Origin: Aestuariicoccus sp032586235
GTDB lineage: Bacteria; Pseudomonadota; Alphaproteobacteria; Rhodobacterales; Rhodobacteraceae
Assembly (NCBI RefSeq): GCF_032586235.1
Contig: NZ_JAWHTD010000002.1
Location: forward strand, 124,001 to 188,000
Length of the DNA stretch: 64,000 nt
Reading direction: 5' to 3'
Shown one piece after another: positions 1 through 7,556 of the stretch (position 1 is the stretch's first letter; the number at the start of each line of letters is the position of its first letter). The notes under the pieces are model-generated. The model saw only the letters and a list, made by a program, of their open reading frames with translations, searched no databases and was not told the DNA's origin. The position numbers and the translations under genes are program-made.

Positions 1-648
1 GATAAGCCCCATGTCCAGCAGGAACAGGCACAGCACGCCCTGGAACGGGTTGACGATGAAGCTGGCGATCTTGTCCAGCCCGTCCTTGCCGGTGATCATG
101 CCGATGGCAAAGGCCCCCAGCAGCAGCACGATGGACCCGTTCAGCAGGATCTCGTGCCAGAGTTCCGCAGTCATCCGCCCGCCGCCCGACCCCCGCGACA
201 CCAGCCAGAGCGCTGAGAGGATCGCAGGCGCTTCCATCGCGGCGGCCACGGCGACCATGTAGCCCTCGGCGGCGATTCCCGCGTCGCTCAGTACGCTGCT
301 GGCGGCCACGAAGGTCACGATGGAAATCGAGCCGTAGTGCCCGGCCACCGCCGCCGCGTCGGTGCGGCTCATCCCGGATATCCCGCGCAGCAGCGCGAAG
401 GCGATAAGTGGCAGTCCGAACGACAAAACCACCCCCGCCACCAGCGCGCCCAAAAGCCGTGGGTCGATGCCGTGATCGGCCACGCTGACCCCGCCCTTGA
501 AGCCGATGGCGAAGAGCAGGTAAAGCGACATGCCTTTGGCCACGGCCTCCGGCACACTCAGATCCGATCGCGCCAGCGCCGCGAAGAGGCCAAGCACGAA
601 CGACAGCACGATGGGCGACAGCAGGTTGTTGATGGCCAGATCGAGCAC
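1..648 (-). CDS. SbtA-type sodium-dependent bicarbonate permease (partial, C-terminus off left edge)
   Basis: Inner-membrane permease of the DUF897/SbtA family, members of which import bicarbonate with sodium. About 216 residues are visible, from the N-terminus. They are mostly hydrophobic membrane segments, and the opening (VLDLAINNLLSPIVLSF) and the internal GHYGSISIVTF stretch are typical of the family. The GTG start at 648 is chosen because GGAGGG lies about 8 bases upstream and the in-frame sequence further upstream does not resemble the family. The gene follows a beta-carbonic anhydrase on the same strand after 112 bases, so the two probably form a CO2/bicarbonate supply unit. The substrate is inferred from family and neighbour. 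The gene continues beyond base 1. Confidence 0.8.
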   Translation of the reverse strand, partial: MLDLAINNLLSPIVLSFVLGLFAALARSDLSVPEAVAKGMSLYLLFAIGFKGGVSVADHGIDPRLLGALVAGVVLSFGLPLIAFALLRGISGMSRTDAAAVAGHYGSISIVTFVAASSVLSDAGIAAEGYMVAVAAAMEAPAILSALWLVSRGSGGGRMTAELWHEILLNGSIVLLLGAFAIGMITGKDGLDKIASFIVNPFQGVLCLFLLDMGLI

Positions 649-760
649 GCGGAACCCTCCGGACGGTGCGGTGTCATATGGCTTATGCGAAGCTGCGCGC
701 CATAACGCAATGCCGTGAATGCCGAAAGGCGGGCACCGCCGCGCCCAGCGCGTCCAGACC

Positions 761-1408
761 CTAGACCGGCACGAACGCCTCGGCCTTGGGATCGTACCAT
801 TCCAGCCCGCCCTCGCCGATCTCGGTCCAGAGCCCGTGCAGGGTCAGCTCGCCTTCGTCCACCGCCTGACGCACGAAGGGAAAGCTCATTAGGTTGGTCA
901 GCGACACGACCACCGCCTGCTTTTCAAGCGCCTGTTGCTGGGTGTCCTCGGCGGCGTCCTTCACCCGGTCGTAGCCCGGGCGCAGGATGTCCATCCAGCG
1001 GCCCACGAACGAACTTTCTTCCTCCAGCTCCGGCGCGCGGCCCGAACACATGTCGAGACACCCCTGCACCCCGCCGCAGCGCGAGTGGCCCAGCACGATC
1101 ACATGCGCCACCTTGAGCGCGGTCACCGCGTATTCCACCGCCGCCGACGTGCCATGGTGATCGCCGTCCGGCTCATAGGGCGGCACGAGGTTGGCGATGT
1201 TGCGGTGCACGAAGAATTCGCCCTGGTCCGCCCCGAAAATCGAGGTCACCTGAACCCGGCTGTCACAGCAGGCGATGACCATCGCGCGGGGGCGCTGCCC
1301 CTCGGTCGCCAGCCGCCGGTACCAGGCCCGGTTTTCCTTGTAGGTCGTGGCCTTCCAGCCGAAGTATCGCTGCACGAGATAAGTGGGCAGGGGGCGGATA
1401 CGGTGCAT
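761..1408 (-). CDS. beta-carbonic anhydrase
   Basis: Cytoplasmic zinc enzyme of 215 residues interconverting CO2 and bicarbonate. Zinc-site motifs are complete: C47-x-D49-x-R51 (CCDSR) and H108-x-x-C111 (HSRC followed by GG). Length is normal for a bacterial beta-class enzyme. The reading frame extends much further upstream, but the ATG at 1408 (MHRIRPLPTYL) begins the family-like sequence and has a weak GGAGC in front. The bicarbonate permease gene lies downstream on the same strand. The divergent neighbour is a small Hpt-like protein, with a palindrome in the shared upstream region. Confidence 0.93.
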   Translation of the reverse strand: MHRIRPLPTYLVQRYFGWKATTYKENRAWYRRLATEGQRPRAMVIACCDSRVQVTSIFGADQGEFFVHRNIANLVPPYEPDGDHHGTSAAVEYAVTALKVAHVIVLGHSRCGGVQGCLDMCSGRAPELEEESSFVGRWMDILRPGYDRVKDAAEDTQQQALEKQAVVVSLTNLMSFPFVRQAVDEGELTLHGLWTEIGEGGLEWYDPKAEAFVPV

Positions 1409-1451
1409 TGGGTTGCTCCGGACTTGGAAACTCTGTTTCCCAACTACGCTG

Positions 1452-1465
1452 AATTCAATTGAATT
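1452..1465. promoter_or_regulatory. 14-bp perfect palindrome between divergent genes
   Basis: AATTCAATTGAATT reads the same on both strands. It lies in an AT-rich patch of the 150-base region between the carbonic anhydrase start (1408) and the Hpt-like gene (1559), about 45 bases upstream of the former. This is a plausible dimer-binding operator. No regulator is known. Confidence 0.35.
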
Positions 1466-1558
1466 TCGAGAGAAGAAACCGGCACGGCATAACCTTTTGG
1501 AAGGGGTGACGGCGGCAGGGTCCGCCCAAGCCGTGGGGGCGGAGATACAAGGGAAGAC

Positions 1559-1942
1559 GTGGTGGAACAGGTGGCAATACTGGCGCCGGCCGAAAGGGCG
1601 GGCATCGATCGGGAACGCATCGAGGAACTCTATCGGCAACTCGGCCCGGCCGGGGCCGAGGATGTGGTGTGCCGCGCGATGGTGGACCTGGCCTTTCGGA
1701 TGGGCCATATCGACACGCTGCATCGGAACGCCGACTGGGCCGAGATGCGCAAACAGACCCACACGACGGCCGCCGTGGCCGAACAGATCGGGATGACCGC
1801 CCTGGCGCGGGTGGCGGGCGACGTGGTGCGCTGCATCGACGACGGCGATTCGGTCGCCACCGCCGCGACTCTGGCCCGGCTGCTCCGGCTGGGCGAACGG
1901 TCACTGGTGGCGATCTGGGATTTGCAGGATTTGTCCTTGTAG
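1559..1942 (+). CDS. small Hpt-like alpha-helical protein, orphan
   Basis: Soluble protein of 127 residues, predicted largely helical. The C-terminal two thirds resembles a histidine phosphotransfer (Hpt) domain. A histidine in QTHTTAAVAEQIGM occupies the place of the phosphorylatable His, followed by a long helix, a GD turn (IDDGDSVATAATLARLL) and a final helix. The usual K-G-S after the His is absent, so phosphotransfer is an inference. The start is GTG at 1559 with AAGGGA upstream; a second GTG follows directly. No sensor kinase or response regulator is adjacent. It could instead be a conserved Rhodobacterales protein of unknown function that only shares the helical bundle. Confidence 0.6.
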   Translation: MVEQVAILAPAERAGIDRERIEELYRQLGPAGAEDVVCRAMVDLAFRMGHIDTLHRNADWAEMRKQTHTTAAVAEQIGMTALARVAGDVVRCIDDGDSVATAATLARLLRLGERSLVAIWDLQDLSL

Positions 1943-2053
1943 GCCTCCGCGCCGGGCGGCGCGTCCGGGCTTTTGGCGTGGCCTTGAACTGTCCCCTTTC
2001 GGCGGCGCGGCGCGCGGGATAGGGTGCGCGCACAAGCGAGGGGATATTATCAA

Positions 2054-3439
2054 ATGCCATTCAGTTTCGCGCCGTCCGGTTCAGAGGCCTGGCCGCTCTA
2101 CGTACTGCAACCGGACGATGTCGCGCTCTGGGTGGCGCAGCAATCGGATGACGTGCGCCACTGGGTCGAGGCGAATGGCTTCAATGGCGCCATCGGCAGC
2201 GCGCTGATGCTGCCTGCCCCGGGCGGCCGGCCGCGCGGCGCCCTGATCGGCTACGGCACAGAGGCGCAACGCAAACGCGGCCGCTTTGCCCTGGCGGCGG
2301 CGGCGGCCAAGCTCGCGCCCGGCACCTACCGCATCGAAAGCGGCGTGCCGGACGACGCCATGGCCGAAGAGGCGCTGGGCTGGCTGCTGGCCGGTTACGG
2401 CTATTCGCGCTACCGCGACAACGCGCCCAAGGTGCCCGAACTGGTGGCCCCTTCCGGGATCGACGCGTCCCGCGTCGAAACGCTGGCCCGGGCCGAGGCG
2501 CTGACCCGCGATCTGGTCAACACCCCAGCCTCGGAAATGGGACCGTCCGAGCTTGAGACCGCCGCGCGCAACCTCGCCAAGCAATTCGGCGCGGATATTT
2601 CGGTGATCACCGGCGACGATCTCCTGAAAGCGAATTTCCCGATGATCCACGCGGTCGGTCGCGCCGCGGCGCAGGCCCCGCGCCTGATCGACATGCGCTG
2701 GGGCACGGCCGGCCCGCTGCTGACGCTCGTGGGCAAGGGCGTGTGCTTCGACACCGGCGGGCTGAACCTCAAGCCCGGCGCGTCGATGGGGCTGATGAAA
2801 AAGGACATGGGCGGCGCCGCGAACGTACTGGGGCTGGCCTACATGATCCTGGCGCTCGACCTGCCGCTGCGCCTGCGGGTGCTGATCCCGGCGGTCGAAA
2901 ACGCGGTTTCGGGCAACAGCTTCCGCCCGCAGGACATCCTGACCTCGCGCAAGGGCCTGACGGTCGAGATCAACAACACCGACGCGGAAGGGCGGCTGGT
3001 GCTGGCCGATGCGCTGGCCCTGGCGGACGAGGAAATGCCCGACCTGCTGATCTCGATGGCGACGCTGACGGGCGCGGCGCGCGTGGCCCTGGGCCCGGAT
3101 ATCGCGCCGTTCTTCACCGACAGCGAGGTGCTGGCGATCGAGCTGGAACAGGCCGGCCGCCGCATGGCCGATCCGGTCTGGCGGCTGCCCTTCTGGGACG
3201 CCTACGAACCGAGGATCGAGCCGGGCATCGCCGATCTGGACAACGCGCCCTCGGGCGGCATGGCCGGCGCGATCACCGCAGCCCTCTTCCTGCGCCGCTT
3301 TGTCGAAGCGACGCCGCGTTACGCGCATTTCGACATCTACGCCTGGCAGCCGCAGGCCGCGCCCGCCCGGCCCAAAGGCGGGCTCGGACAGGGGCCGCGC
3401 GCGATCCTCGACGCGCTGCCAGCGGCGCTCAACCTGTGA
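2054..3439 (+). CDS. leucyl aminopeptidase family protein (M17)
   Basis: Cytoplasmic di-metal aminopeptidase of 461 residues that removes N-terminal residues from peptides. The catalytic C-terminal domain is intact: metal/catalytic lysine segment VGKGVCFDTGGLNLK, then KKDMGGAA, and the family signature NTDAEGRLVLADAL. The N-terminal domain (to about residue 140) is more divergent, as in the PepB/PepA-like branch. The ATG at 2054 is preceded by GAGGGG at a good distance, so the 10-residue upstream extension of the frame is discarded. The stop codon overlaps the GTG start of the following NlpC/P60 gene, implying translational coupling. Confidence 0.92.
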   Translation: MPFSFAPSGSEAWPLYVLQPDDVALWVAQQSDDVRHWVEANGFNGAIGSALMLPAPGGRPRGALIGYGTEAQRKRGRFALAAAAAKLAPGTYRIESGVPDDAMAEEALGWLLAGYGYSRYRDNAPKVPELVAPSGIDASRVETLARAEALTRDLVNTPASEMGPSELETAARNLAKQFGADISVITGDDLLKANFPMIHAVGRAAAQAPRLIDMRWGTAGPLLTLVGKGVCFDTGGLNLKPGASMGLMKKDMGGAANVLGLAYMILALDLPLRLRVLIPAVENAVSGNSFRPQDILTSRKGLTVEINNTDAEGRLVLADALALADEEMPDLLISMATLTGAARVALGPDIAPFFTDSEVLAIELEQAGRRMADPVWRLPFWDAYEPRIEPGIADLDNAPSGGMAGAITAALFLRRFVEATPRYAHFDIYAWQPQAAPARPKGGLGQGPRAILDALPAALNL

Positions 3440-4266
3440 CGGACCGTCGCCTGACCCCGGCCAACGGCCGTGTTGCGGCGGCCCATCTGCGCGGACAGGT
3501 TCAGGCCGACCGTTTCGTCGAGGGCGCCGCCGCCCGCGTCGCGGTGCCGGTGGCCACTCTGCGCCGCGCCCCCGACGGCGCCCGCGACCGCGAGCTCTTG
3601 CTGGGTGCGGCGGTCACAACCTACGAGGACCGCGACGGCTGGGCCTTCGTTCAGGCAGCGGCCGATGGCTATGTCGGCTACTTGCACGCCTCGGAACTCA
3701 GCGCGTCGCAACCTCTGCCGACGCACCGGGTGACAGCCCGCGCCACCCACGCCTACGCTCTGCCGGACTTGAAATCCGAGGATCGCATGGCGCTGCCGAT
3801 GGGCGCACAGCTCCGCGTCCGCGCACAAAACGACCGGTTCGCCGACACCGACCTCGGCCACATCCCCGCGTCGCACCTGTCGCCCCTCGATACGCCTGCC
3901 GCCGATCCGGTCGCCGTGGCCGAACGGCTGATCGGCACGCCCTATCTCTGGGGGGGCAATTCCTGCTGGGGCATCGACTGCTCCGGCCTCGTTCAGATCG
4001 CGTTCCACCTGTGCAACCGCGCCTGCCCGGGTGACAGCGACCTGCAAGAGGCGGCTCTGGGCGAAACCCTGCCCGCAGGCACCCCCCCCCTCCGCGGCGA
4101 CCTGATGTTCTGGAAAGGCCACGTCGCCTGGGTCTCCGGCCCCGACACCCTCCTGCACGCCAACGCCCACCACATGTCGGTGACTTTCGAACCCCTGGCC
4201 GACGCCATCGCCCGCATCGCCGCACAAGGCGACGGCCCGGTCACCCGCCATGCCCGCTTGACCTGA
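3436..4266 (+). CDS. NlpC/P60 family cysteine peptidase
   Basis: Probable gamma-D-glutamyl peptidase acting on peptidoglycan stem peptides or their fragments; 276 residues. The N-terminal half contains bacterial SH3-like modules (about residues 30-150). The C-terminal NlpC/P60 domain has the catalytic Cys in GIDCSGLVQ, His in WKGHVAWV, and a third polar position near HANAHHM. No signal peptide is evident, so it may act on imported muropeptides. That would fit its coupling to the aminopeptidase through the overlapping GTGA. The GTG start at 3436 is chosen from that overlap. Function is by family; substrate is inferred. Confidence 0.88.
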   Translation: MTDRRLTPANGRVAAAHLRGQVQADRFVEGAAARVAVPVATLRRAPDGARDRELLLGAAVTTYEDRDGWAFVQAAADGYVGYLHASELSASQPLPTHRVTARATHAYALPDLKSEDRMALPMGAQLRVRAQNDRFADTDLGHIPASHLSPLDTPAADPVAVAERLIGTPYLWGGNSCWGIDCSGLVQIAFHLCNRACPGDSDLQEAALGETLPAGTPPLRGDLMFWKGHVAWVSGPDTLLHANAHHMSVTFEPLADAIARIAAQGDGPVTRHARLT

Positions 4267-4281
4267 GCGCCACATCCCTGT

Positions 4282-4333
4282 TTTCACTGATCCATAAATA
4301 TCCCGGGGAGCGCGAGGGGCTGGCCCCTCGCTC
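4282..4333 (+). repeat. dispersed intergenic repeat, copy A
   Basis: Begins TTTCACTGATCC, continues ATAAATATCCCGGGG, and ends in a strong hairpin (GCGAGGGG / CCCCTCGC). It sits just downstream of the NlpC/P60 gene. The same head and AAATATCCCGGG core recur at 8871 and 31021, and with variation on the opposite strand at 22352. The position after genes suggests a terminator-like or REP-like role. Confidence 0.75.
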
Positions 4334-4375
4334 CGCCGGCCGCAAACGCGCAGCCTCAGAAAAGGACGATCACCC

Positions 4376-5353
4376 GTGGCAAGCGATCCCTTCTTCCATC
4401 CCGTCTCCGGCTTCGACCTGCCGCGCTTCGCCGGTGTGCCCAGCTTCATGCGCCTGCCACAGGTGACCCCGGACCACCCGCGCTTCGGCGATGTCGACAT
4501 CGGCCTCATCGGCGTGCCTTGGGACAGCGGCACCACCAACCGGCCCGGCCCGCGCCACGGGCCCCGCCAGCTGCGCGACGCCTCCACCATGATCCGTGCG
4601 CAGCATGCCGTCAGCGGGATGCGCCCTTTCGAGGCCGCCAATTGCGCCGATCTGGGCGACGTCGGCCCCAACCCGGCGGACATCCCCGACAGCATGACCC
4701 GGATCACCGCCTTCTACAAAGACGTGAAGGCGGCGGGTATCCGGCCGCTCACCGCCGGAGGCGACCACCTGACGTCCTTGCCCGTGCTGCGGGCTCTGGC
4801 CAAAGATGCACCGCTTGGCATGGTGCATTTCGACAGCCACACCGATCTCTTTCATTCCTATTTCGGCGGCACGATGTACACCCACGGCACCCCGTTCCGC
4901 CGCGCAGTCGAAGAGGGCCTCCTCGACCCGCACCGCGTGATCCAGATCGGCATCCGCGGCACGATGTACGATGCCGAGGATCGCGACTTCGCCGCCGCCA
5001 ACGGCATCCGAATCGTCACGATCGAGGAATTCTTCGCCCGCGGCGTGGCCGACGTGATGGAAGAGGCCCGCGCCATCGCCGGCAGCGGCCCCACCTATGT
5101 CAGCTACGACATCGACTTCGTCGACCCGACCTTCGCCCCCGGAACCGGCACGCCCGAGGTGGGCGGGCCAAACAGCTTCCAGGCCCTTCAGGTCTGCCGT
5201 GAGCTGAGCGGCCTCAACATCGTCGGCGCCGATCTGGTCGAGGTCTCGCCGCCTTTCGACGCCTCGGGCGGCACTGCATTTCTGGGCGTTTCGATCATGT
5301 TCGAGATCCTGTGCGCCATGCTGTCTGGCGCGCAAACACGGGCCCGGGCCTGA
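4376..5353 (+). CDS. ureohydrolase (agmatinase/guanidinobutyrase family)
   Basis: Manganese-dependent hydrolase of 325 residues that releases urea from a guanidino compound. The binuclear metal motifs are present: GGDHLTS, DSHTD and SYDIDFVDP, plus the substrate-loop HGTPFRRA. In many agmatinases the second motif reads DAHxD; the Ser here does not touch the ligands. The GTG start at 4376 follows AAAAGGA. Members of this branch act on agmatine, 4-guanidinobutyrate, 3-guanidinopropionate or other guanidines, and the sequence alone does not settle which. There are no linked transporter or polyamine genes to decide it. Confidence 0.85.
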   Translation: MASDPFFHPVSGFDLPRFAGVPSFMRLPQVTPDHPRFGDVDIGLIGVPWDSGTTNRPGPRHGPRQLRDASTMIRAQHAVSGMRPFEAANCADLGDVGPNPADIPDSMTRITAFYKDVKAAGIRPLTAGGDHLTSLPVLRALAKDAPLGMVHFDSHTDLFHSYFGGTMYTHGTPFRRAVEEGLLDPHRVIQIGIRGTMYDAEDRDFAAANGIRIVTIEEFFARGVADVMEEARAIAGSGPTYVSYDIDFVDPTFAPGTGTPEVGGPNSFQALQVCRELSGLNIVGADLVEVSPPFDASGGTAFLGVSIMFEILCAMLSGAQTRARA

Positions 5354-5375
5354 CCCGCGACGTCCCGGTCATGAG

Positions 5376-5396
5376 GCCCCGGGTCAAGCCCGGGGC
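5376..5396. repeat. 21-bp GC hairpin (GCCCCGGG/CCCGGGGC), copy 1
   Basis: Perfect 8-bp arms around TCAAG, between the convergent ureohydrolase and DUF2794 genes. Its reverse complement differs by one base from the hairpin at 11961-11981 after serA, so it belongs to a small dispersed family that may act as a bidirectional terminator. Confidence 0.6.
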
Positions 5397-5412
5397 TCGC
5401 GACCGCCCGGTG

Positions 5413-5754
5413 TCACTCGACCGCCCGGATCAGCTTGCGTTCCAGCACCCGCAGCACCGTCTTCAGATCGTGCCCGCGCTTAAGCATCTGGCCGTCCATA
5501 CCGATCACCGCGTATTCGCCCTGGCGGCTGCGCAGCTTGGGGCGCTTCTCGATCCGGTAAAGCGGGTTTTCCGCGGTGCGCCTGAAGACCGAGAAGACCG
5601 CGACCTCCCGCAGGGCCGAAATCCCGTAATCGCGCCATTCGCCCGCCGCGACCATCCGGCCATATAGCGACAGGATCACGGCCAGCTCCTTGCGGTGAAA
5701 CGACACCACCTCTTGCGTTCCGGGCTGCATCGGGAAGGGCGTGAGGCTGTTCAT
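5413..5754 (-). CDS. DUF2794 family protein
   Basis: Small soluble protein of 113 residues matching the alphaproteobacterial DUF2794 family by overall sequence (VSFHRKELAVILSLYGRMV; LYRIEKRPKLRSRQGEYAV). Its function is unknown. The ATG at 5754 is chosen because the family-like sequence begins there; the frame extends much further upstream as an artefact of high GC. It is divergent from the paaI-like gene with 132 bases between. No membrane segment or catalytic motif is visible. Confidence 0.8.
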   Translation of the reverse strand: MNSLTPFPMQPGTQEVVSFHRKELAVILSLYGRMVAAGEWRDYGISALREVAVFSVFRRTAENPLYRIEKRPKLRSRQGEYAVIGMDGQMLKRGHDLKTVLRVLERKLIRAVE

Positions 5755-5886
5755 GACCCCACACTTGCCGCCGCGCCGTCCGAAATCAAGGGGTTTGCCG
5801 CAATTCGGCCTGCCTTGACCCCCGCCGCGCCGTTGGGCATCGTGCCCGCACCGCAGGGGAGCGGCGAAACGAGGGGGAGCGGCCGG

Positions 5887-6363
5887 ATGACACCGCAGGA
5901 GCGTGCGGCACGGGTCGCGGACGTCATGTTCGAGAACGACCAGGCCTCGCAATGGCTGGGGCTTCGCATCGAATCTGCCGGCCCCGGCACGGCGGTGCTG
6001 TCGATGCGTGTCGAGGACCGTCACCTGAACGGCTTCGGCATCTGCCACGGCGGTTTCATCTTCACGCTGGCCGACAGCGCCTTTGCCTTCGCCTGCAACA
6101 GCGCCAACCGCGTCACCGTCGCGCAGGAAAACCAGATCACGTTCCTCAGCCCGGGCCAGCCGGGTGAGACGCTGACCGCCACGGCGGTCGAGACGGCGGC
6201 GCAGGGGCGTTCCGGCGTTTACGACGTCACCGTCACCGGCGGCGATGGGCGCAAGGTGGCGCTGATGCGCGGCCTGTCGCGCACCATCCAGGGACAGCAT
6301 TTCGAGGAACAGACGCGCGCCTGCAGCGACGCGGCAGCGAAAAAGGAAAACGACAATGCGTGA
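5887..6363 (+). CDS. paaI: PaaI-type hotdog thioesterase (phenylacetate pathway)
   Basis: Acyl-CoA thioesterase of 158 residues with a single hotdog domain. The signature around the active site, NGFGICHGGFIFTLADSAFA, carries the Asp of the PaaI catalytic motif. In phenylacetate degradation this enzyme rescues CoA from dead-end ring-epoxide derivatives. The ATG at 5887 is preceded by GGGAGCGGCCGG. The 3' end overlaps the thiolase gene by 8 bases and the ligase follows, so the three are one operon. The ring-oxygenase genes (paaABCDE) and paaZ are not in this window. Confidence 0.88.
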   Translation: MTPQERAARVADVMFENDQASQWLGLRIESAGPGTAVLSMRVEDRHLNGFGICHGGFIFTLADSAFAFACNSANRVTVAQENQITFLSPGQPGETLTATAVETAAQGRSGVYDVTVTGGDGRKVALMRGLSRTIQGQHFEEQTRACSDAAAKKENDNA

Positions 6364-7543
6364 GGCATGGCTCTGCCAGGGCACCCGGACCCCCATCGGC
6401 CGCTTCGGCGGCGCGCTTTCTGCGGTCCGGCCCGACGACATGCTGGCGCATGTCATCCGCGCCGCCGTGCCCGAGGGACTGCCGGTGGACGAGGTCATCA
6501 TGGGCTGCGCCAACCAGGCGGGCGAGGACAACCGAAACGTCGCGCGCATGGCGGCACTTCTGGCCGGGCTGGGCGAGGACGTGCCGGGTGTCACGGTCAA
6601 CCGGCTTTGCGGGTCGGGGCTGGATGCGGTGGCGATGGCCGCGCGGCAGGTGAAATGCGGCGAGGCCGAGATCGTCGTCGCGGGCGGCGTCGAATCGATG
6701 TCGCGCGCGCCTTTCGTCATGCCCAAGGCGGCCACCGCCTTTTCCCGCAACGCCGAGATCTACGACACCACCATCGGCTGGCGTTTCGTCAACCGCGCGA
6801 TGGACAAGCAGTTCGGCACCCATTCCATGCCCGAAACGGCGGAGAACGTCGCTGATGAATTCAACATCGCGCGGGCCGACCAGGACGCCTTTGCCCTGCG
6901 CTCGCAGACTCGCGCTCTGGCGGCGATCCGCTCCGGGCGGATGGCGGCCGAGATCACGCCGGTCAGTATCCCCCAACGCAAAGGCGATCCGCTGGTCGTC
7001 GACATCGACGAACACCCGCGCGACACTACGCTCGACAAGCTTGCGTCGCTCAGGGCCCCGTTCCGCGATGGCGGCAGTGTTACGGCGGGCAACGCCAGCG
7101 GCGTCAACGACGGTGCCGCGGCGCTGATCGTGGCCTCGCCCGAGGCCGCCGAAAAGCACGGCCTGACCCCGGTCGCGCGCCTTCTTGGCGCGGCGACGGC
7201 GGGTGTGCCGCCGCGCATCATGGGGATCGGCCCCGCCCCCGCCACGCAAAAGCTGCTGGACCGGCTGGGGCTGAGCATCGCGCAGATGGACGTGATCGAG
7301 CTTAACGAGGCCTTCGCCGCGCAGGCGCTGGCCGTGACCCGCCAACTCGGCCTGCCCGACGACGCCGGCCACGTGAACCCGAACGGCGGGGCGATTGCCC
7401 TTGGCCATCCGCTGGGCATGTCCGGCGCGCGGCTGGTGCTGACCGCCGGGCACAGCCTGCGCGATACGGGCGGCCGCTATGCCCTCTGCACCATGTGCAT
7501 CGGCGTGGGGCAGGGCATCGCGCTGGTGATGGAACGGCTCTGA
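6356..7543 (+). CDS. 3-oxoadipyl-CoA/acetyl-CoA thiolase (phenylacetate/beta-ketoadipate pathway)
   Basis: Thiolase of 395 residues cleaving beta-ketoadipyl-type acyl-CoA into acetyl-CoA and succinyl-CoA. Catalytic residues are all visible: nucleophilic Cys in NRLCGSGLDAV, His in GHPLGMSGARL, and the second Cys in TMCIGVGQG. Full length for the family. It sits between a PaaI thioesterase and PaaK, which favours PaaJ over a generic acetyl-CoA acetyltransferase. PaaJ and PcaF are near-identical in sequence, so the pathway assignment is contextual. Confidence 0.88.
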   Translation: MREAWLCQGTRTPIGRFGGALSAVRPDDMLAHVIRAAVPEGLPVDEVIMGCANQAGEDNRNVARMAALLAGLGEDVPGVTVNRLCGSGLDAVAMAARQVKCGEAEIVVAGGVESMSRAPFVMPKAATAFSRNAEIYDTTIGWRFVNRAMDKQFGTHSMPETAENVADEFNIARADQDAFALRSQTRALAAIRSGRMAAEITPVSIPQRKGDPLVVDIDEHPRDTTLDKLASLRAPFRDGGSVTAGNASGVNDGAAALIVASPEAAEKHGLTPVARLLGAATAGVPPRIMGIGPAPATQKLLDRLGLSIAQMDVIELNEAFAAQALAVTRQLGLPDDAGHVNPNGGAIALGHPLGMSGARLVLTAGHSLRDTGGRYALCTMCIGVGQGIALVMERL

Positions 7544-7556
7544 GGGAGGGGCGCAA

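Noticed and set aside
2743..3435. 5' extension of the NlpC/P60 frame into the aminopeptidase gene
   Set aside because: The translated extension is Gly/Arg-rich nonsense; the true GTG start overlaps the aminopeptidase stop.
4267..4375. Possible guanidine (mini-ykkC type) riboswitch before the ureohydrolase
   Set aside because: Only one GGACG is present and the hairpin there belongs to dispersed repeat A; paired ACGR loops are absent.
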